Source of the DNA: Thermoleophilia bacterium
GTDB taxonomy: Bacteria > Actinomycetota > Thermoleophilia > Gaiellales > Gaiellaceae
NCBI GenBank assembly: GCA_025934335.1
Contig: JAICYG010000006.1
Coordinates: 1-31,414, forward strand
Reading direction: 5' to 3'
Length of the DNA stretch: 31,414 bases
This document shows, in pieces, positions 9,694 through 16,543 of the stretch. Position numbers and translations under genes: made by a program. A model generated the notes under the pieces. It made no database searches, had not been told where the DNA came from, and was given only the letters and a program-made list of their open reading frames with translations. How positions within the stretch are numbered: position 1 is the first letter of the stretch; each line of letters begins with the position of its first letter.

Positions 9694-10606
9694 TCGAGGG
9701 GTCGAGGAGCGCGAGGAGCGAGGGAACGACGGTCTCTGCGCCGCACGCCTGCAGCGCGTCCGCGTCGCCGATCCCGCGCACGATGAGGCCTGCGCCCAGC
9801 GCCGCCAGTACGCCGGGGCCGCTGCTCGTGAGCGACACCGCGTCGGCCGGCGAGGTGCCCAGCTCGGCGCATGCTTCCAGCAAGGCGTCGGGGGCCGGTC
9901 GCGCCCGCAGTGACCGCTCGCGCATCGTGTCGGCGTCGACGACGACGTCCACCAGGTGGTCGAGCCGCGCGAGCTCGAGCATGGATCGCGTCCGCTCGCT
10001 CGCGGAGACCACCGCCCGCGCGCGGTGCGCGTAGGCCGCCGCCTGCACGTACCGTCGTGCCCCCGGGAGAGCGACGAGCCGTCCCGCGCGGAGCTGACTT
10101 TCGAGCAGCGACGCCTTGCGCGCCGCGATCGCGTTCACGCCGTCCGGCGGCAGGCGGAGGCCCCGGCTCGCGAGGAGAAGATCGATTCCTTCGAGGCGCG
10201 GTCGGCCTTCGAAGTAGAGGCTGTACTCCTCGTGGCGGTCGAACGGCACGAACGCGACGTCGAGGGCGTGAGCGGCCTGCTGGAGGACGGGATCGAGGGC
10301 ACCCGCCCAGGCGGCGGCGTGGAGAACGTTGCTGTCGGTGAGCACCCCGTCGAGGTCGAGGATCACCGCCCTCGCCCTGCGCGGCAGGCCGAGCATCGCG
10401 GGAGTCGGCGCTCGCGGCGGCAGCCAGCGCTGCAGAAGCGCCGCCACGTCGTCGCGCTCGTCCGCCTGGAGCGCTTTCTCGTGCACGAGCGTCTCCGCGC
10501 GGACGTGCTCGCTCCGCGCCCCCTCGACGGCCCGCGCGGCAGCATCGAGCGCCCATTCCCAGTCGACTGCGAGGTCGTCCGCGTCGATCCGGCGATCGTC
10601 GCTCAC
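9674..10606 (-). CDS. HAD-superfamily protein, beta-phosphoglucomutase-like, degenerate active site
   Basis: The 310-residue protein has an N-terminal helical extension (about 1-75) and then a HAD core. Motif I is intact: DLDGVLTD with D84 and D86, followed by SNVLHAAAW as in beta-phosphoglucomutase-like proteins such as mycobacterial Rv3400. The cap contains YFEGRPRLEGIDLLLASRG, like the sugar-phosphate-binding caps of that group. Motif II is SASERTRSM (201-209). The motif III lysine position is R236 (RPAPD), and the motif IV acidic pair is replaced by T260-S261 in VSLTSSGPGV. Loss of those magnesium-binding acids suggests reduced or absent phosphatase or mutase activity. The start is GTG 10606; CATCAT ends 6 bases upstream. 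No glycoside phosphorylase gene lies beside it. Confidence 0.8.
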   Translation of the reverse strand: MSDDRRIDADDLAVDWEWALDAAARAVEGARSEHVRAETLVHEKALQADERDDVAALLQRWLPPRAPTPAMLGLPRRARAVILDLDGVLTDSNVLHAAAWAGALDPVLQQAAHALDVAFVPFDRHEEYSLYFEGRPRLEGIDLLLASRGLRLPPDGVNAIAARKASLLESQLRAGRLVALPGARRYVQAAAYAHRARAVVSASERTRSMLELARLDHLVDVVVDADTMRERSLRARPAPDALLEACAELGTSPADAVSLTSSGPGVLAALGAGLIVRGIGDADALQACGAETVVPSLLALLDPSIRPRPA

Positions 10607-10702
10607 AACGGCATGATGGGCATGGACGGACCGGGGCCGAACCCGTAGGAACTACGTGGCCGGGTCGTGGGCGGCGCCGATGCTGCCCCGGTCTCGGTCG
10701 CG

Positions 10703-10708
10703 CATCCT
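10703..10708 (+). promoter_or_regulatory. -10 element of the LuxR-type gene
   Basis: CATCCT ends 6 bases before the ATG at 10715. It keeps only the conserved A2 and T6 of a -10 hexamer, so on its own it is weak. The 6-base spacing matches the other leaderless starts in this window, and no ribosome binding site is seen. Confidence 0.3.
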
Positions 10709-10714
10709 GGGGCC

Positions 10715-10933
10715 ATGATCGCGACCTTCACGACCCGGTCGAAGCTCACACCCCGCGAGCTCCAGGTGGCGACCCTGATCGCCTACGGCCACACGAACGG
10801 CGAGATCGCGGCGCGCCTCGAGATCTCGGTCCGGACCGCCGAGATGCATCGCGCGAACGCGATGCGGAAGCTCGGAGTCGAGAGCCGGGCGGGCGTCGTC
10901 CGCTGGGCCCTCGACAACGAGCTTCTCGTCTAG
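10715..10933 (+). CDS. Small LuxR/GerE-type helix-turn-helix protein
   Basis: The 72-residue protein consists almost only of a LuxR-type DNA-binding domain. LTPRELQVATLIAYGHTNGEIA carries the scaffold helices, and LEISVRTAEMHRANAMRKLGV carries the recognition helix. It lacks a receiver or sensor domain, so it belongs with the short GerE-like regulators whose activity depends on their own level or on partners. T-V-x-x-H, usual in the recognition helix, appears here as TAEMH. The ATG at 10715 was chosen over an in-frame GTG at 10667 because the extra 16 residues (MGGADAAPVSVAHPGA) have no family match. It is convergent with panB across an 18-base gap. Confidence 0.85.
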   Translation: MIATFTTRSKLTPRELQVATLIAYGHTNGEIAARLEISVRTAEMHRANAMRKLGVESRAGVVRWALDNELLV

Positions 10934-10955
10934 TACGCCCGTCCACAAGTACTAG
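10930..10955. repeat. Inverted repeat spanning both convergent stop codons
   Basis: CTAGTAC (10930-10936) and GTACTAG (10949-10955) are exact complements separated by 12 bases. They contain the TAG stop of the LuxR-type gene and, on the other strand, the TAG stop of panB. A 7-bp AT-rich stem is weak as a terminator. Confidence 0.35.
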
Positions 10956-11848
10956 CGGTGCATCTCGGCGAGCTCGTGCTCGAACAGCGCGAGCTCAGCG
11001 TCGGACATCGAGTAGGTGTGCCTCGGCTCCGGGAACGCGCCGTCGCGGACATCGGCTGCATAGCGGCCGAGCGCGTCGCGGATCACGGGCGCCAGGTCGG
11101 CGTACTGCTTGACGAAGCGCGGCGGTGTGCCCTCGTACAGCCCGAGCAGGTCGTGCCAGACGAGCACCTGCCCGTCGCACTCGGCGCCGGCGCCGATGCC
11201 GATCGTCGGGATCTCGAGCGCCTCGGTGATCCGGGCCGCCACCGGCGCGGGCACCGCCTCGAGCACGAGCAGGAAGCAGCCGGCCGCCTCCAGCGCGATT
11301 GCGTCCTCGTACAGCTGGACCGCTCTCGCCGCGTTCCGGCCCTGCGCCTTGAAGCCGCCGAGTGCCGTCGCCGTCTGCGGCGTCAGCCCGATGTGCCCGA
11401 CGACCGGGATCCCGGTCCCGGTGAGCGCGCGGACGCGCGAAAGCATCGGTCCCGCGCCCTCGAGCTTGACGGCGTCGGCGCCCGCCTCCTTGAGGAAGCG
11501 CACCGACGTCTCGAGCGCCTGCTCGTCGGAGACCTGATACGAGCCGAACGGCAGGTCGGCGATCACGAGCGGCCGCCGCGCCCCCCGGTTGACGGCGCGG
11601 GTGAGCACGAGCATCTCGTCGACGGTCGCAGGCACGGTCGAGTCGTGCCCGAGCATCACCATCGCCGCCGAGTCGCCGACGAGGATCAGGTCGACGCCGG
11701 CGTCGTCGGCGAGCCGGCCGGACGGCGCGTCGTAGGCGGTCACCATCACGATCCGGTCGCCGCGGCGCTTCATTCCGGCGAGCTCGGGCAGCGGCAGCTT
11801 GCCCGGGGCGGGGGTGCCGGGGGCGGGGTTGCGGGGGCGCGTGGTCAT
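10952..11848 (-). CDS. panB: 3-methyl-2-oxobutanoate hydroxymethyltransferase (ketopantoate hydroxymethyltransferase)
   Basis: PanB transfers a hydroxymethyl group from 5,10-methylene-tetrahydrofolate to alpha-ketoisovalerate, the first committed step of pantothenate synthesis. The 298-residue protein has the family landmarks: MVTAYDAPSGRLADDAGVD near residue 35, ILVGDSAAMVMLGHDSTVP (metal-binding D in VGDS), LPFGSYQ, the VKLEGA region with its catalytic-barrel residues, GHIGLTPQ, and IGIGAGAECDGQVLVWHDLLG. The barrel is complete. The first 20 residues are a proline-rich extension. It is the last gene of a minus-strand operon and overlaps panC by 4 bases (ATGA). The usual co-substrate-recycling enzyme and PanD are not in the window. 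Confidence 0.97.
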   Translation of the reverse strand: MTTRPRNPAPGTPAPGKLPLPELAGMKRRGDRIVMVTAYDAPSGRLADDAGVDLILVGDSAAMVMLGHDSTVPATVDEMLVLTRAVNRGARRPLVIADLPFGSYQVSDEQALETSVRFLKEAGADAVKLEGAGPMLSRVRALTGTGIPVVGHIGLTPQTATALGGFKAQGRNAARAVQLYEDAIALEAAGCFLLVLEAVPAPVAARITEALEIPTIGIGAGAECDGQVLVWHDLLGLYEGTPPRFVKQYADLAPVIRDALGRYAADVRDGAFPEPRHTYSMSDAELALFEHELAEMHR

Positions 11849-12612
11849 CGGCGTTCTCCTTCCGGGAGGGGGACGTTGTCGATCAGCCGCGTCGCACCGA
11901 CGCGCGCGGCGACGACCAGGGTGGGGCCGTCGAGGTCGGCGACCTCGACGTAGTCGGGTTCGAGACCGGACGCCTCGAGGACCGCGCGGGCGCCGGCGGC
12001 GTCACGCGCCTCGAGCGCGCGCGGGATGGCGCGTGCCCGCTCCCGCTCGTCGGCGGAGAGACGCGCGTTGCGCGACGAGAGCGCGAGCCCGTCGGCGTCG
12101 CGCACCGTGTCGACGGCGCGGATCTCGATTGGCAGGTTGAGATCGCGCACGAGTTGCCGCACGACCGCGACCTGCTGCGCGTCCTTGCGGCCGAACCACG
12201 CGATCTGCGGTCGGACGATGTTGAACAGCTTCAGGCAGACCGTGGCCACGCCGCGGAAGTGGCCGGGGCGATGCGCGCTCTCGAGCCCCTCTGCGGCGCC
12301 GGCGGGGTCGACCCACGTGGCGAAGCCGGGCGGGTACATCTCCTCGGCCGGAGGAGCGAAGAGGACGTCGACGCCGTGCTCGGCCGCGAACGCCGCGTCG
12401 CGCTCGAAGTCGTGGGGATAGGCGGCGAGGTCGGACGGCTCGGAGAACTGTGCCGGGTTCACGAACAGGCTGGCGACGAGGACGTCGCACGCGGGGCGCG
12501 CGGCTGCGAGCAGAGCGGCGTGACCCCCGTGCAGGGCGCCCATCGTCGGGACGAGGCCGACCGTGCCGTGGCGCGGCAGGTCGAGCTCGCGAAGCGAGCG
12601 AACGACGATCAC
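11845..12612 (-). CDS. panC: Pantothenate synthetase (pantoate-beta-alanine ligase)
   Basis: PanC condenses pantoate with beta-alanine using ATP through a pantoyl-adenylate intermediate. The 255-residue protein shows VPTMGALHGGHAALL (the HIGH-type ATP site), SLFVNPAQFSEPSDLAAYP, the FRGVATVCLKLFNIV region with pantoate-binding residues, FGRKDAQQV and the KMSKS-like stretch DGLALSSRNARLS. The C-terminal dimer domain is slightly short. It overlaps panB and the DUF2520 gene by 4 bases each, so the three are one transcript with coupled translation. Normal family length is 270-290, and the shortening is mostly in the C-terminal part. Confidence 0.97.
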   Translation of the reverse strand: MIVVRSLRELDLPRHGTVGLVPTMGALHGGHAALLAAARPACDVLVASLFVNPAQFSEPSDLAAYPHDFERDAAFAAEHGVDVLFAPPAEEMYPPGFATWVDPAGAAEGLESAHRPGHFRGVATVCLKLFNIVRPQIAWFGRKDAQQVAVVRQLVRDLNLPIEIRAVDTVRDADGLALSSRNARLSADERERARAIPRALEARDAAGARAVLEASGLEPDYVEVADLDGPTLVVAARVGATRLIDNVPLPEGERR

Positions 12613-13259
12613 GGCCGTGTCGCCTCGGCGAGCGCGTCATAGACCTGTGCGTACTCCGTGTCGCGCAGCACGTCGCGGTGCCGTTCGACTGTCTCCCAGT
12701 CGCCTCGGGCGATCGGGCCGGTCAGCTCGAAGCCGTTCTCGATCGTCCGCGTCATCAGCGGCACGAGCGCCTGCGGCGGCGCGCCCGCCGGCGCGACGAG
12801 ATCGGACGCCACGCGATAGAGCGTGACGAGGAAGTTGGACGCGATCGCCGCGCCGGCGTGGTAGAGGGCACGGCGATCGTCCGCCAGCGCGAACGGGTGC
12901 AGGCCGAGCGTCTCCGCGAGCCACAGCGCCCGCTCCTCCGCTTCGGCGCTCTCCGCCGTCACGCCGCCCCAGGCGCCGTCCAGCTGCTCCGGCCCGCCCT
13001 CTCTCGTCAGGGTCTGCAGCGGGTGCACCGAGAAGCGGCGCACGTGCGGGTCGAGTGCGGCGAGCGGCGTCGCGCCGGAAACATGGGCCAGCCAGGGGCC
13101 CGGTTCGATGCCGCCCGCCACCTCGGCGATCGCCCGGTCGGGCACGCAGAGGAGGCGCAGCTCTCCGTCGTCGCGCGTGCGGACGCCGCGCTCGCGCAGG
13201 CGCGCTGCGATCGTTGTGCCGGCGCGGCCGGCGCCGATGACGGTGACGCTCTCGAACAT
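12609..13259 (-). CDS. Rossmann-fold/DUF2520 protein in the pantothenate operon
   Basis: The 216-residue protein begins with a nucleotide-binding motif, VTVIGAGRAGTTIA, followed by CVPDRAIAEVA, HVSGATPLAAL and FSVHPLQTL, typical of the Rossmann-like plus DUF2520 family. The C-terminal helical part (YHAGAAIASNFLVTLYRVA, GPIARGDWETVERH) resembles the dimerisation domain of 6-phosphogluconate and ketopantoate dehydrogenase-type reductases. It is the first gene of the panC-panB operon; many actinobacteria keep it beside panC. An NAD(P)-dependent reductase is the best general call; a role as ketopantoate reductase is inference. The ATG has a GGAG site 6 bases upstream. TACGCT at 13303-13298 may be the -10, giving a leader of about 30 bases. 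Confidence 0.88.
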   Translation of the reverse strand: MFESVTVIGAGRAGTTIAARLRERGVRTRDDGELRLLCVPDRAIAEVAGGIEPGPWLAHVSGATPLAALDPHVRRFSVHPLQTLTREGGPEQLDGAWGGVTAESAEAEERALWLAETLGLHPFALADDRRALYHAGAAIASNFLVTLYRVASDLVAPAGAPPQALVPLMTRTIENGFELTGPIARGDWETVERHRDVLRDTEYAQVYDALAEATRP

Positions 13260-13297
13260 CTGACGCTCCAGTCCCTTTGCGGGTACCGGGCGCCGTC

Positions 13298-13303
13298 AGC
13301 GTA
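13298..13303 (-). promoter_or_regulatory. -10 element of the pantothenate operon
   Basis: The minus strand reads TACGCT about 38 bases before the ATG of the DUF2520 gene, which has its own GGAG ribosome binding site. This unit therefore looks leadered, in contrast to most others here. The position of the start of transcription is inferred. Confidence 0.4.
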
Positions 13304-13346
13304 CCTGCCCGCGATCCGTCCGCGCGGGCCGTCAACATGCCGGTGC

Positions 13347-13352
13347 TAGGGT
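13347..13352 (+). promoter_or_regulatory. -10 element of the fmdB-like gene
   Basis: TAGGGT ends 7 bases before the GTG at 13360 and no Shine-Dalgarno sequence is present. It is read as a leaderless promoter, divergent from the pantothenate operon. Confidence 0.5.
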
Positions 13353-13359
13353 CTGTCGC

Positions 13360-13566
13360 GTGCCGATCTACGAATACGTCTGCATGAGCTGCGAGTCGCA
13401 CTTCGAGGAGCTCGTCGGGATGTCCGATCCGGATCCCGTCTGCCCCGACTGCGGCAACGCGAAGGTGGCGAAGCAGTTCAGCACGTCGTTCGCAGCGCAC
13501 GGCACCTCCGGGCAGCCCAGTTTCGGCGGTGGGGGCTGTTGCGGGGGATCCTGTGGCTGCTGCTGA
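13360..13566 (+). CDS. FmdB-family zinc-ribbon protein
   Basis: The 68-residue protein is a CxxC zinc ribbon. MPIYEYVCMSC supplies the first pair and VCPDCGNAKVAKQFS the second, which is the exact FmdB/putative regulatory protein family pattern. The C-terminal tail is unusual: a glycine-cysteine cluster (GGGGCCGGSCGCC) at residues 56-68 with five more cysteines. Such a tail could bind a further metal ion. Members are often annotated as regulators but the activity is unknown. The gene begins with GTG. Its last bases overlap the start of the uracil-DNA glycosylase gene. Confidence 0.92.
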   Translation: MPIYEYVCMSCESHFEELVGMSDPDPVCPDCGNAKVAKQFSTSFAAHGTSGQPSFGGGGCCGGSCGCC

Positions 13567-14191
13567 TCTTCTCACCTACCGCGACGAGGTCGCCGACTGC
13601 ACGAGGTGCGCCCTCGCGCAGGGCCGCACGCAGGTCGTGTTCGGATCGGGGTCCCCGACTGCCGAGCTGATGTTCGTCGGCGAGGCGCCCGGATTCCACG
13701 AGGACAAGCAGGGCGTTCCGTTCGTCGGCGCGGCGGGGCAGCTGCTCTCGAAGCTGCTCGCGGAGATCGCGATCGCGCGCGAGGACGTCTACGTCAACAA
13801 CGTGCTCATGTGCCGCCCTCCCGGAAACCGCGACCCGCAGCCCAACGAGATCGAGGCCTGCGAGCCGCACCTCTGGAAGAAGATCGAGCTGATCCAGCCG
13901 AAGCTGATCTGCACTCTCGGCAACTTCGCCACCAAGCTCCTCTCCGGCAAGCCGAACGGCATCACCCAGGTGCACGGGCGGCCGCAGGACGTCGTCCTCG
14001 GCGGCAACCCCGTCACGCTCTACCCGATCTTTCATCCCGCGGCAGCCCTGTACACGCCGCGGATGCTGCAGGTGCTGCAAGAGGACTTCGCCCGCATCCC
14101 GGAGCTGCTCGGGCGATCCGTCGCCGAGCCCGAGCCTGCGCCTGCGCCCGAGCCCGTGCTCGAGCAGCCGGTTCAGCTCGGTCTCTTCTAG
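13553..14191 (+). CDS. Family 4 uracil-DNA glycosylase (iron-sulfur)
   Basis: The 212-residue enzyme removes uracil from DNA at the start of base excision repair. The four cluster cysteines are C16, C19, C87 and C103. Motif A is GEAPGFHEDKQGVPFVG (43-59) and motif B HPAAAL lies near residue 160. The last residues, after an acidic proline-rich linker (EPEPAPAPEP), are QPVQLGLF, which resembles the QL(S/D)LF sliding-clamp-binding peptide. A GTG at 13529 would add 8 residues; 13553 is preferred because it puts the first cysteine at the usual distance and has GGGGGA upstream. It overlaps the fmdB-like gene by 14 bases. The stop TAG is also part of the next promoter. Confidence 0.93.
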   Translation: MAAADLLTYRDEVADCTRCALAQGRTQVVFGSGSPTAELMFVGEAPGFHEDKQGVPFVGAAGQLLSKLLAEIAIAREDVYVNNVLMCRPPGNRDPQPNEIEACEPHLWKKIELIQPKLICTLGNFATKLLSGKPNGITQVHGRPQDVVLGGNPVTLYPIFHPAAALYTPRMLQVLQEDFARIPELLGRSVAEPEPAPAPEPVLEQPVQLGLF

Positions 14192-14194
14192 CCT
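14189..14194 (+). promoter_or_regulatory. -10 element of tsaE, built on the upstream stop codon
   Basis: TAGCCT ends 7 bases before the tsaE ATG. Its TAG is the stop of the glycosylase gene. No ribosome binding site fits between. The t6A operon would thus have its own leaderless promoter. Confidence 0.45.
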
Positions 14195-14201
14195 CCCGTC
14201 C

Positions 14202-14621
14202 ATGGAGGTGGTGACCGCGTCTCCGGAGGAGACGGAGCGTCTCGCCGCGCGGCTCGCGGCGCTGCTCGAGCCGGGGGACGTCGTCTCCGTGTCCGGCGAG
14301 CTCGGCGCGGGGAAGACCACGTTCGTGCGCGGCGCCGCGCGGGCGCTCGGCGTCAGCGGGCCCGTGTCCAGCCCGACGTTCACGATCGGGCACCGCTACG
14401 AGGCGCCGACGCCCGTCGCGCACCTCGATCTCTACCGGGTGCAGGGCATCGACCCGGAGGAGTGGGGAGACCTCGAGCCCTATTTCGACGACGCCGTCGC
14501 CTTTGTCGAGTGGCCCGAGCACGGCGGTGACTGGCTCCCTGCGGCGCGCGCCGTCGTTACCCTCGGACACGTCGACGAGACCCACCGCATCGTGAGGATC
14601 GACAGTGATCTTGGCCTTTGA
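14202..14621 (+). CDS. tsaE: tRNA t6A biosynthesis ATPase TsaE
   Basis: TsaE is the ATPase that recycles the TsaB-TsaD complex making N6-threonylcarbamoyladenosine at position 37 of ANN-decoding tRNAs. The 139-residue protein has the Walker A motif GELGAGKTTF (about residues 32-41), VSSPTFTI with the switch serine/threonines, HLDLYRV, and FVEWPEH, all standard for the family. It is full length. It is the first gene of a cluster tsaE-tsaB-rimI-tsaD in which every junction overlaps, and it overlaps tsaB by 17 bases. Confidence 0.96.
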   Translation: MEVVTASPEETERLAARLAALLEPGDVVSVSGELGAGKTTFVRGAARALGVSGPVSSPTFTIGHRYEAPTPVAHLDLYRVQGIDPEEWGDLEPYFDDAVAFVEWPEHGGDWLPAARAVVTLGHVDETHRIVRIDSDLGL

Positions 14622-15153
14622 CACCGCCACGTCCTTCGGCGCTCTTTGCGGCACCTCCACCGGCGCCCGTGCCCGTGCCGAGCGCGCAGGCGACCTCCTG
14701 GTCGCAGTCGACCGGCTCGTCGGCGACCCGGCGAGCCTCGAGGCAATCGTCGTCGGACGCGGCCCCGGCAGCTTCACGAGCATCCGCATCGGCCTCGCGG
14801 CGGCGCGCTCGCTCGCGCTTGCGCTGCGCGTGCCCGTCGCCGGCGCCTCGACGCTCGAGGCCTACGCAGGCGCCATGCCGGTGATCGACGCGCGGCGAGG
14901 CGAGGTCTTCGCGCCGGGCCCCGTCGTCTGCCGTCCGGGGGAGCTCGACGTGGCGGGGCGGCGGCTTGTCGGCGACGGCGCCGTTCGCTACCGAGAGGTG
15001 TTCGAGGCGGGGGGCGCCGAGGTGCCGCCCGACGACGACGAGGCGCACTTGCCCGACCCGCTGCTGCTGCTGGAGCGGGCGGGCGCGTTCGGACCGGCCG
15101 AGCTCGTCGAGCCGCTCTACGTGCGAGAACCGGACGCGAGGCCGCAGCGATGA
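14605..15153 (+). CDS. tsaB: tRNA t6A biosynthesis protein TsaB (short form)
   Basis: TsaB is the scaffold partner of TsaD in the threonylcarbamoyl-transfer complex. The 182-residue protein has MILAFDTATSFGALC at the N-terminus and GRGPGSFTSIRIGLAAARSLALAL (family motif GPGSFTGLRxG). It is shorter than the usual 220-235 residues: the stretch carrying the HSE motif and the helix before VGRGPGS is cut to a few residues (AGDLLVAVDRLV), and the C-terminal lobe is trimmed. The core contacts with TsaD may still be possible. It starts at GTG 14605 inside tsaE, and its stop overlaps the rimI ATG by 4 bases. Confidence 0.9.
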   Translation: MILAFDTATSFGALCGTSTGARARAERAGDLLVAVDRLVGDPASLEAIVVGRGPGSFTSIRIGLAAARSLALALRVPVAGASTLEAYAGAMPVIDARRGEVFAPGPVVCRPGELDVAGRRLVGDGAVRYREVFEAGGAEVPPDDDEAHLPDPLLLLERAGAFGPAELVEPLYVREPDARPQR

Positions 15154-15611
15154 CGGCGGTCGCGCTGCGCGTCCGGTCGCTCGAGCTCCGCGACCTGAGC
15201 GCGATCGAGTCGATCGAGAAGCTCGCGTACCCGACCCCGTGGTCGAGGTCGATGTTCGCGTCGGAGCTCGCGAAGCCGACGTCGATCTGCCTCGGTGCGT
15301 TCGAGGGGGACGAGCTCGTCGGCTACGTGATCAATTCGCGCTACGTCGACGCGTGGCACGTGATGAACGTCGCCGTCGCTCCCGACCGCCACCGGCGCGG
15401 GATCGCGACGGCGCTTCTGCGGCGGCTGTTCGAGCTGACGCTCGACGACGAGCGGCGCGGCTACACGCTCGAGGTGCGAATCTCGAACGTCGGCGCGATC
15501 CGCCTCTACGAGCAGCTCGGGTTCGAGGCGCGCGGCATCCGCCGCGGCTACTACACGGACAACCGGGAGGATGCTCTGATCATGTGGCGCGATGCCGCCG
15601 CCGCGCAGTGA
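15150..15611 (+). CDS. rimI: Ribosomal protein alanine N-acetyltransferase RimI-like (GNAT)
   Basis: The 153-residue GNAT acetyltransferase has the acetyl-CoA loop in VAPDRHRRGIATALLRRL (motif RxxGxA, around residues 75-90), the helix LEVRISNVGAIRLYEQLGF, and the C-terminal strand GYYTDNREDALIM typical of RimI. RimI acetylates the N-terminal alanine of ribosomal protein S18; in the t6A gene cluster it is usual to find it between tsaB and tsaD. The specific substrate here is by family only. It overlaps both neighbours by 4 bases, so it belongs to the same coupled operon. Confidence 0.92.
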   Translation: MTAVALRVRSLELRDLSAIESIEKLAYPTPWSRSMFASELAKPTSICLGAFEGDELVGYVINSRYVDAWHVMNVAVAPDRHRRGIATALLRRLFELTLDDERRGYTLEVRISNVGAIRLYEQLGFEARGIRRGYYTDNREDALIMWRDAAAAQ

Positions 15612-16543
15612 TCCTGGGGATCGAGACGAGCTGCGACGAGACCGCCGCCGCGGTCGTCACCCGGGACGGCGAGATCGTCTCGAACGTGGTCGCCTCTCAG
15701 GCCGAGCTCCATGCCAGATTCGGGGGCGTCGTTCCCGAGGTGGCCTCGCGCCGCCACCTCGAGCTGATCGCACCCGTGATCGAGGAGGCGCTCGACGGGC
15801 ACGAGGTGGACACTGTCGCGGTCACGTCGCGGCCGGGGTTGATCGGCGCGCTGCTCGTCGGCGTTTCCGCGGCGAAGGCGCTCGCGTGGGCGCGGCGGCT
15901 GCCGCTCGTGCCGGTCGACCACCTGCACGGGCACGTCGCCTCGCTGTACCTGAAGCCGCTCGACCGGCAGCCGCCGTTCACGTGCCTGCTCGCGAGCGGA
16001 GGGCACACGATGCTGCTCGACGTGCAGGAGCGTGGGGGATACCGCGTGCTCGGCACCACGCTCGACGACGCCGCCGGCGAGGCGTTCGACAAGGGCGCCC
16101 GTCTGCTCGGGCTCGGCTACCCCGGCGGGCGCGAGATCGACCTGCTGGCGCGACAGGGCGACCCCACTGCCTACGACTTCCCGGTGGCACGGGTCCCCGG
16201 CCTCGACTTTTCCTTCTCGGGCCTCAAGACCGCGCTTCTCTACACCGTGCGCGACCTACCGCCGGACGAGCTCGCGGCGCGGCGCGCCGACCTCGCGGCG
16301 AGCTACCAGCGCGCGATCGTCCGCGCGCTCGTCGAGCGCGTCGAGGCGACCGGGGCCGCGCGCGTCGCCGTCGTGGGCGGCGTCGCGGCGAACTCCGAGC
16401 TGCGCGCCTCGCTTCCCGACGCCGCGCTCGCGCCGCTCGCGCTCTGCACGGACAACGCGGCGATGATCGCGTCGGCCGCGCGGTACGCGGAGCACGTCCC
16501 GTACCCCGACTACCTTTCGCTCGATGCGCGCCCCTCCGCGTAA
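15608..16543 (+). CDS. tsaD: tRNA N6-threonylcarbamoyltransferase TsaD
   Basis: TsaD transfers the threonylcarbamoyl group to A37 of tRNA. The 311-residue protein has ILGIETSCDETAAAVV at the N-terminus, the metal-binding HLHGH motif (VPVDHLHGHVASL, near residue 107), ASGGHTMLL, the GEAFDKGARLLGLGYPGG block and DFSFSGLKTALL, then VVGGVAANSELR and CTDNAAMIASAA. All active-site regions are intact, and length is slightly below the usual 330-345. It starts at GTG 15608, overlapping rimI. The last 20 bases overlap the subtilase gene. Confidence 0.97.
   Translation: MILGIETSCDETAAAVVTRDGEIVSNVVASQAELHARFGGVVPEVASRRHLELIAPVIEEALDGHEVDTVAVTSRPGLIGALLVGVSAAKALAWARRLPLVPVDHLHGHVASLYLKPLDRQPPFTCLLASGGHTMLLDVQERGGYRVLGTTLDDAAGEAFDKGARLLGLGYPGGREIDLLARQGDPTAYDFPVARVPGLDFSFSGLKTALLYTVRDLPPDELAARRADLAASYQRAIVRALVERVEATGAARVAVVGGVAANSELRASLPDAALAPLALCTDNAAMIASAARYAEHVPYPDYLSLDARPSA

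Noticed and set aside
8307..10556. A 749-codon minus-strand open frame over adhP
   Set aside because: It is the antisense shadow of a GC-rich gene; the product is charged low-complexity sequence, and adhP has all its metal sites in the other strand.
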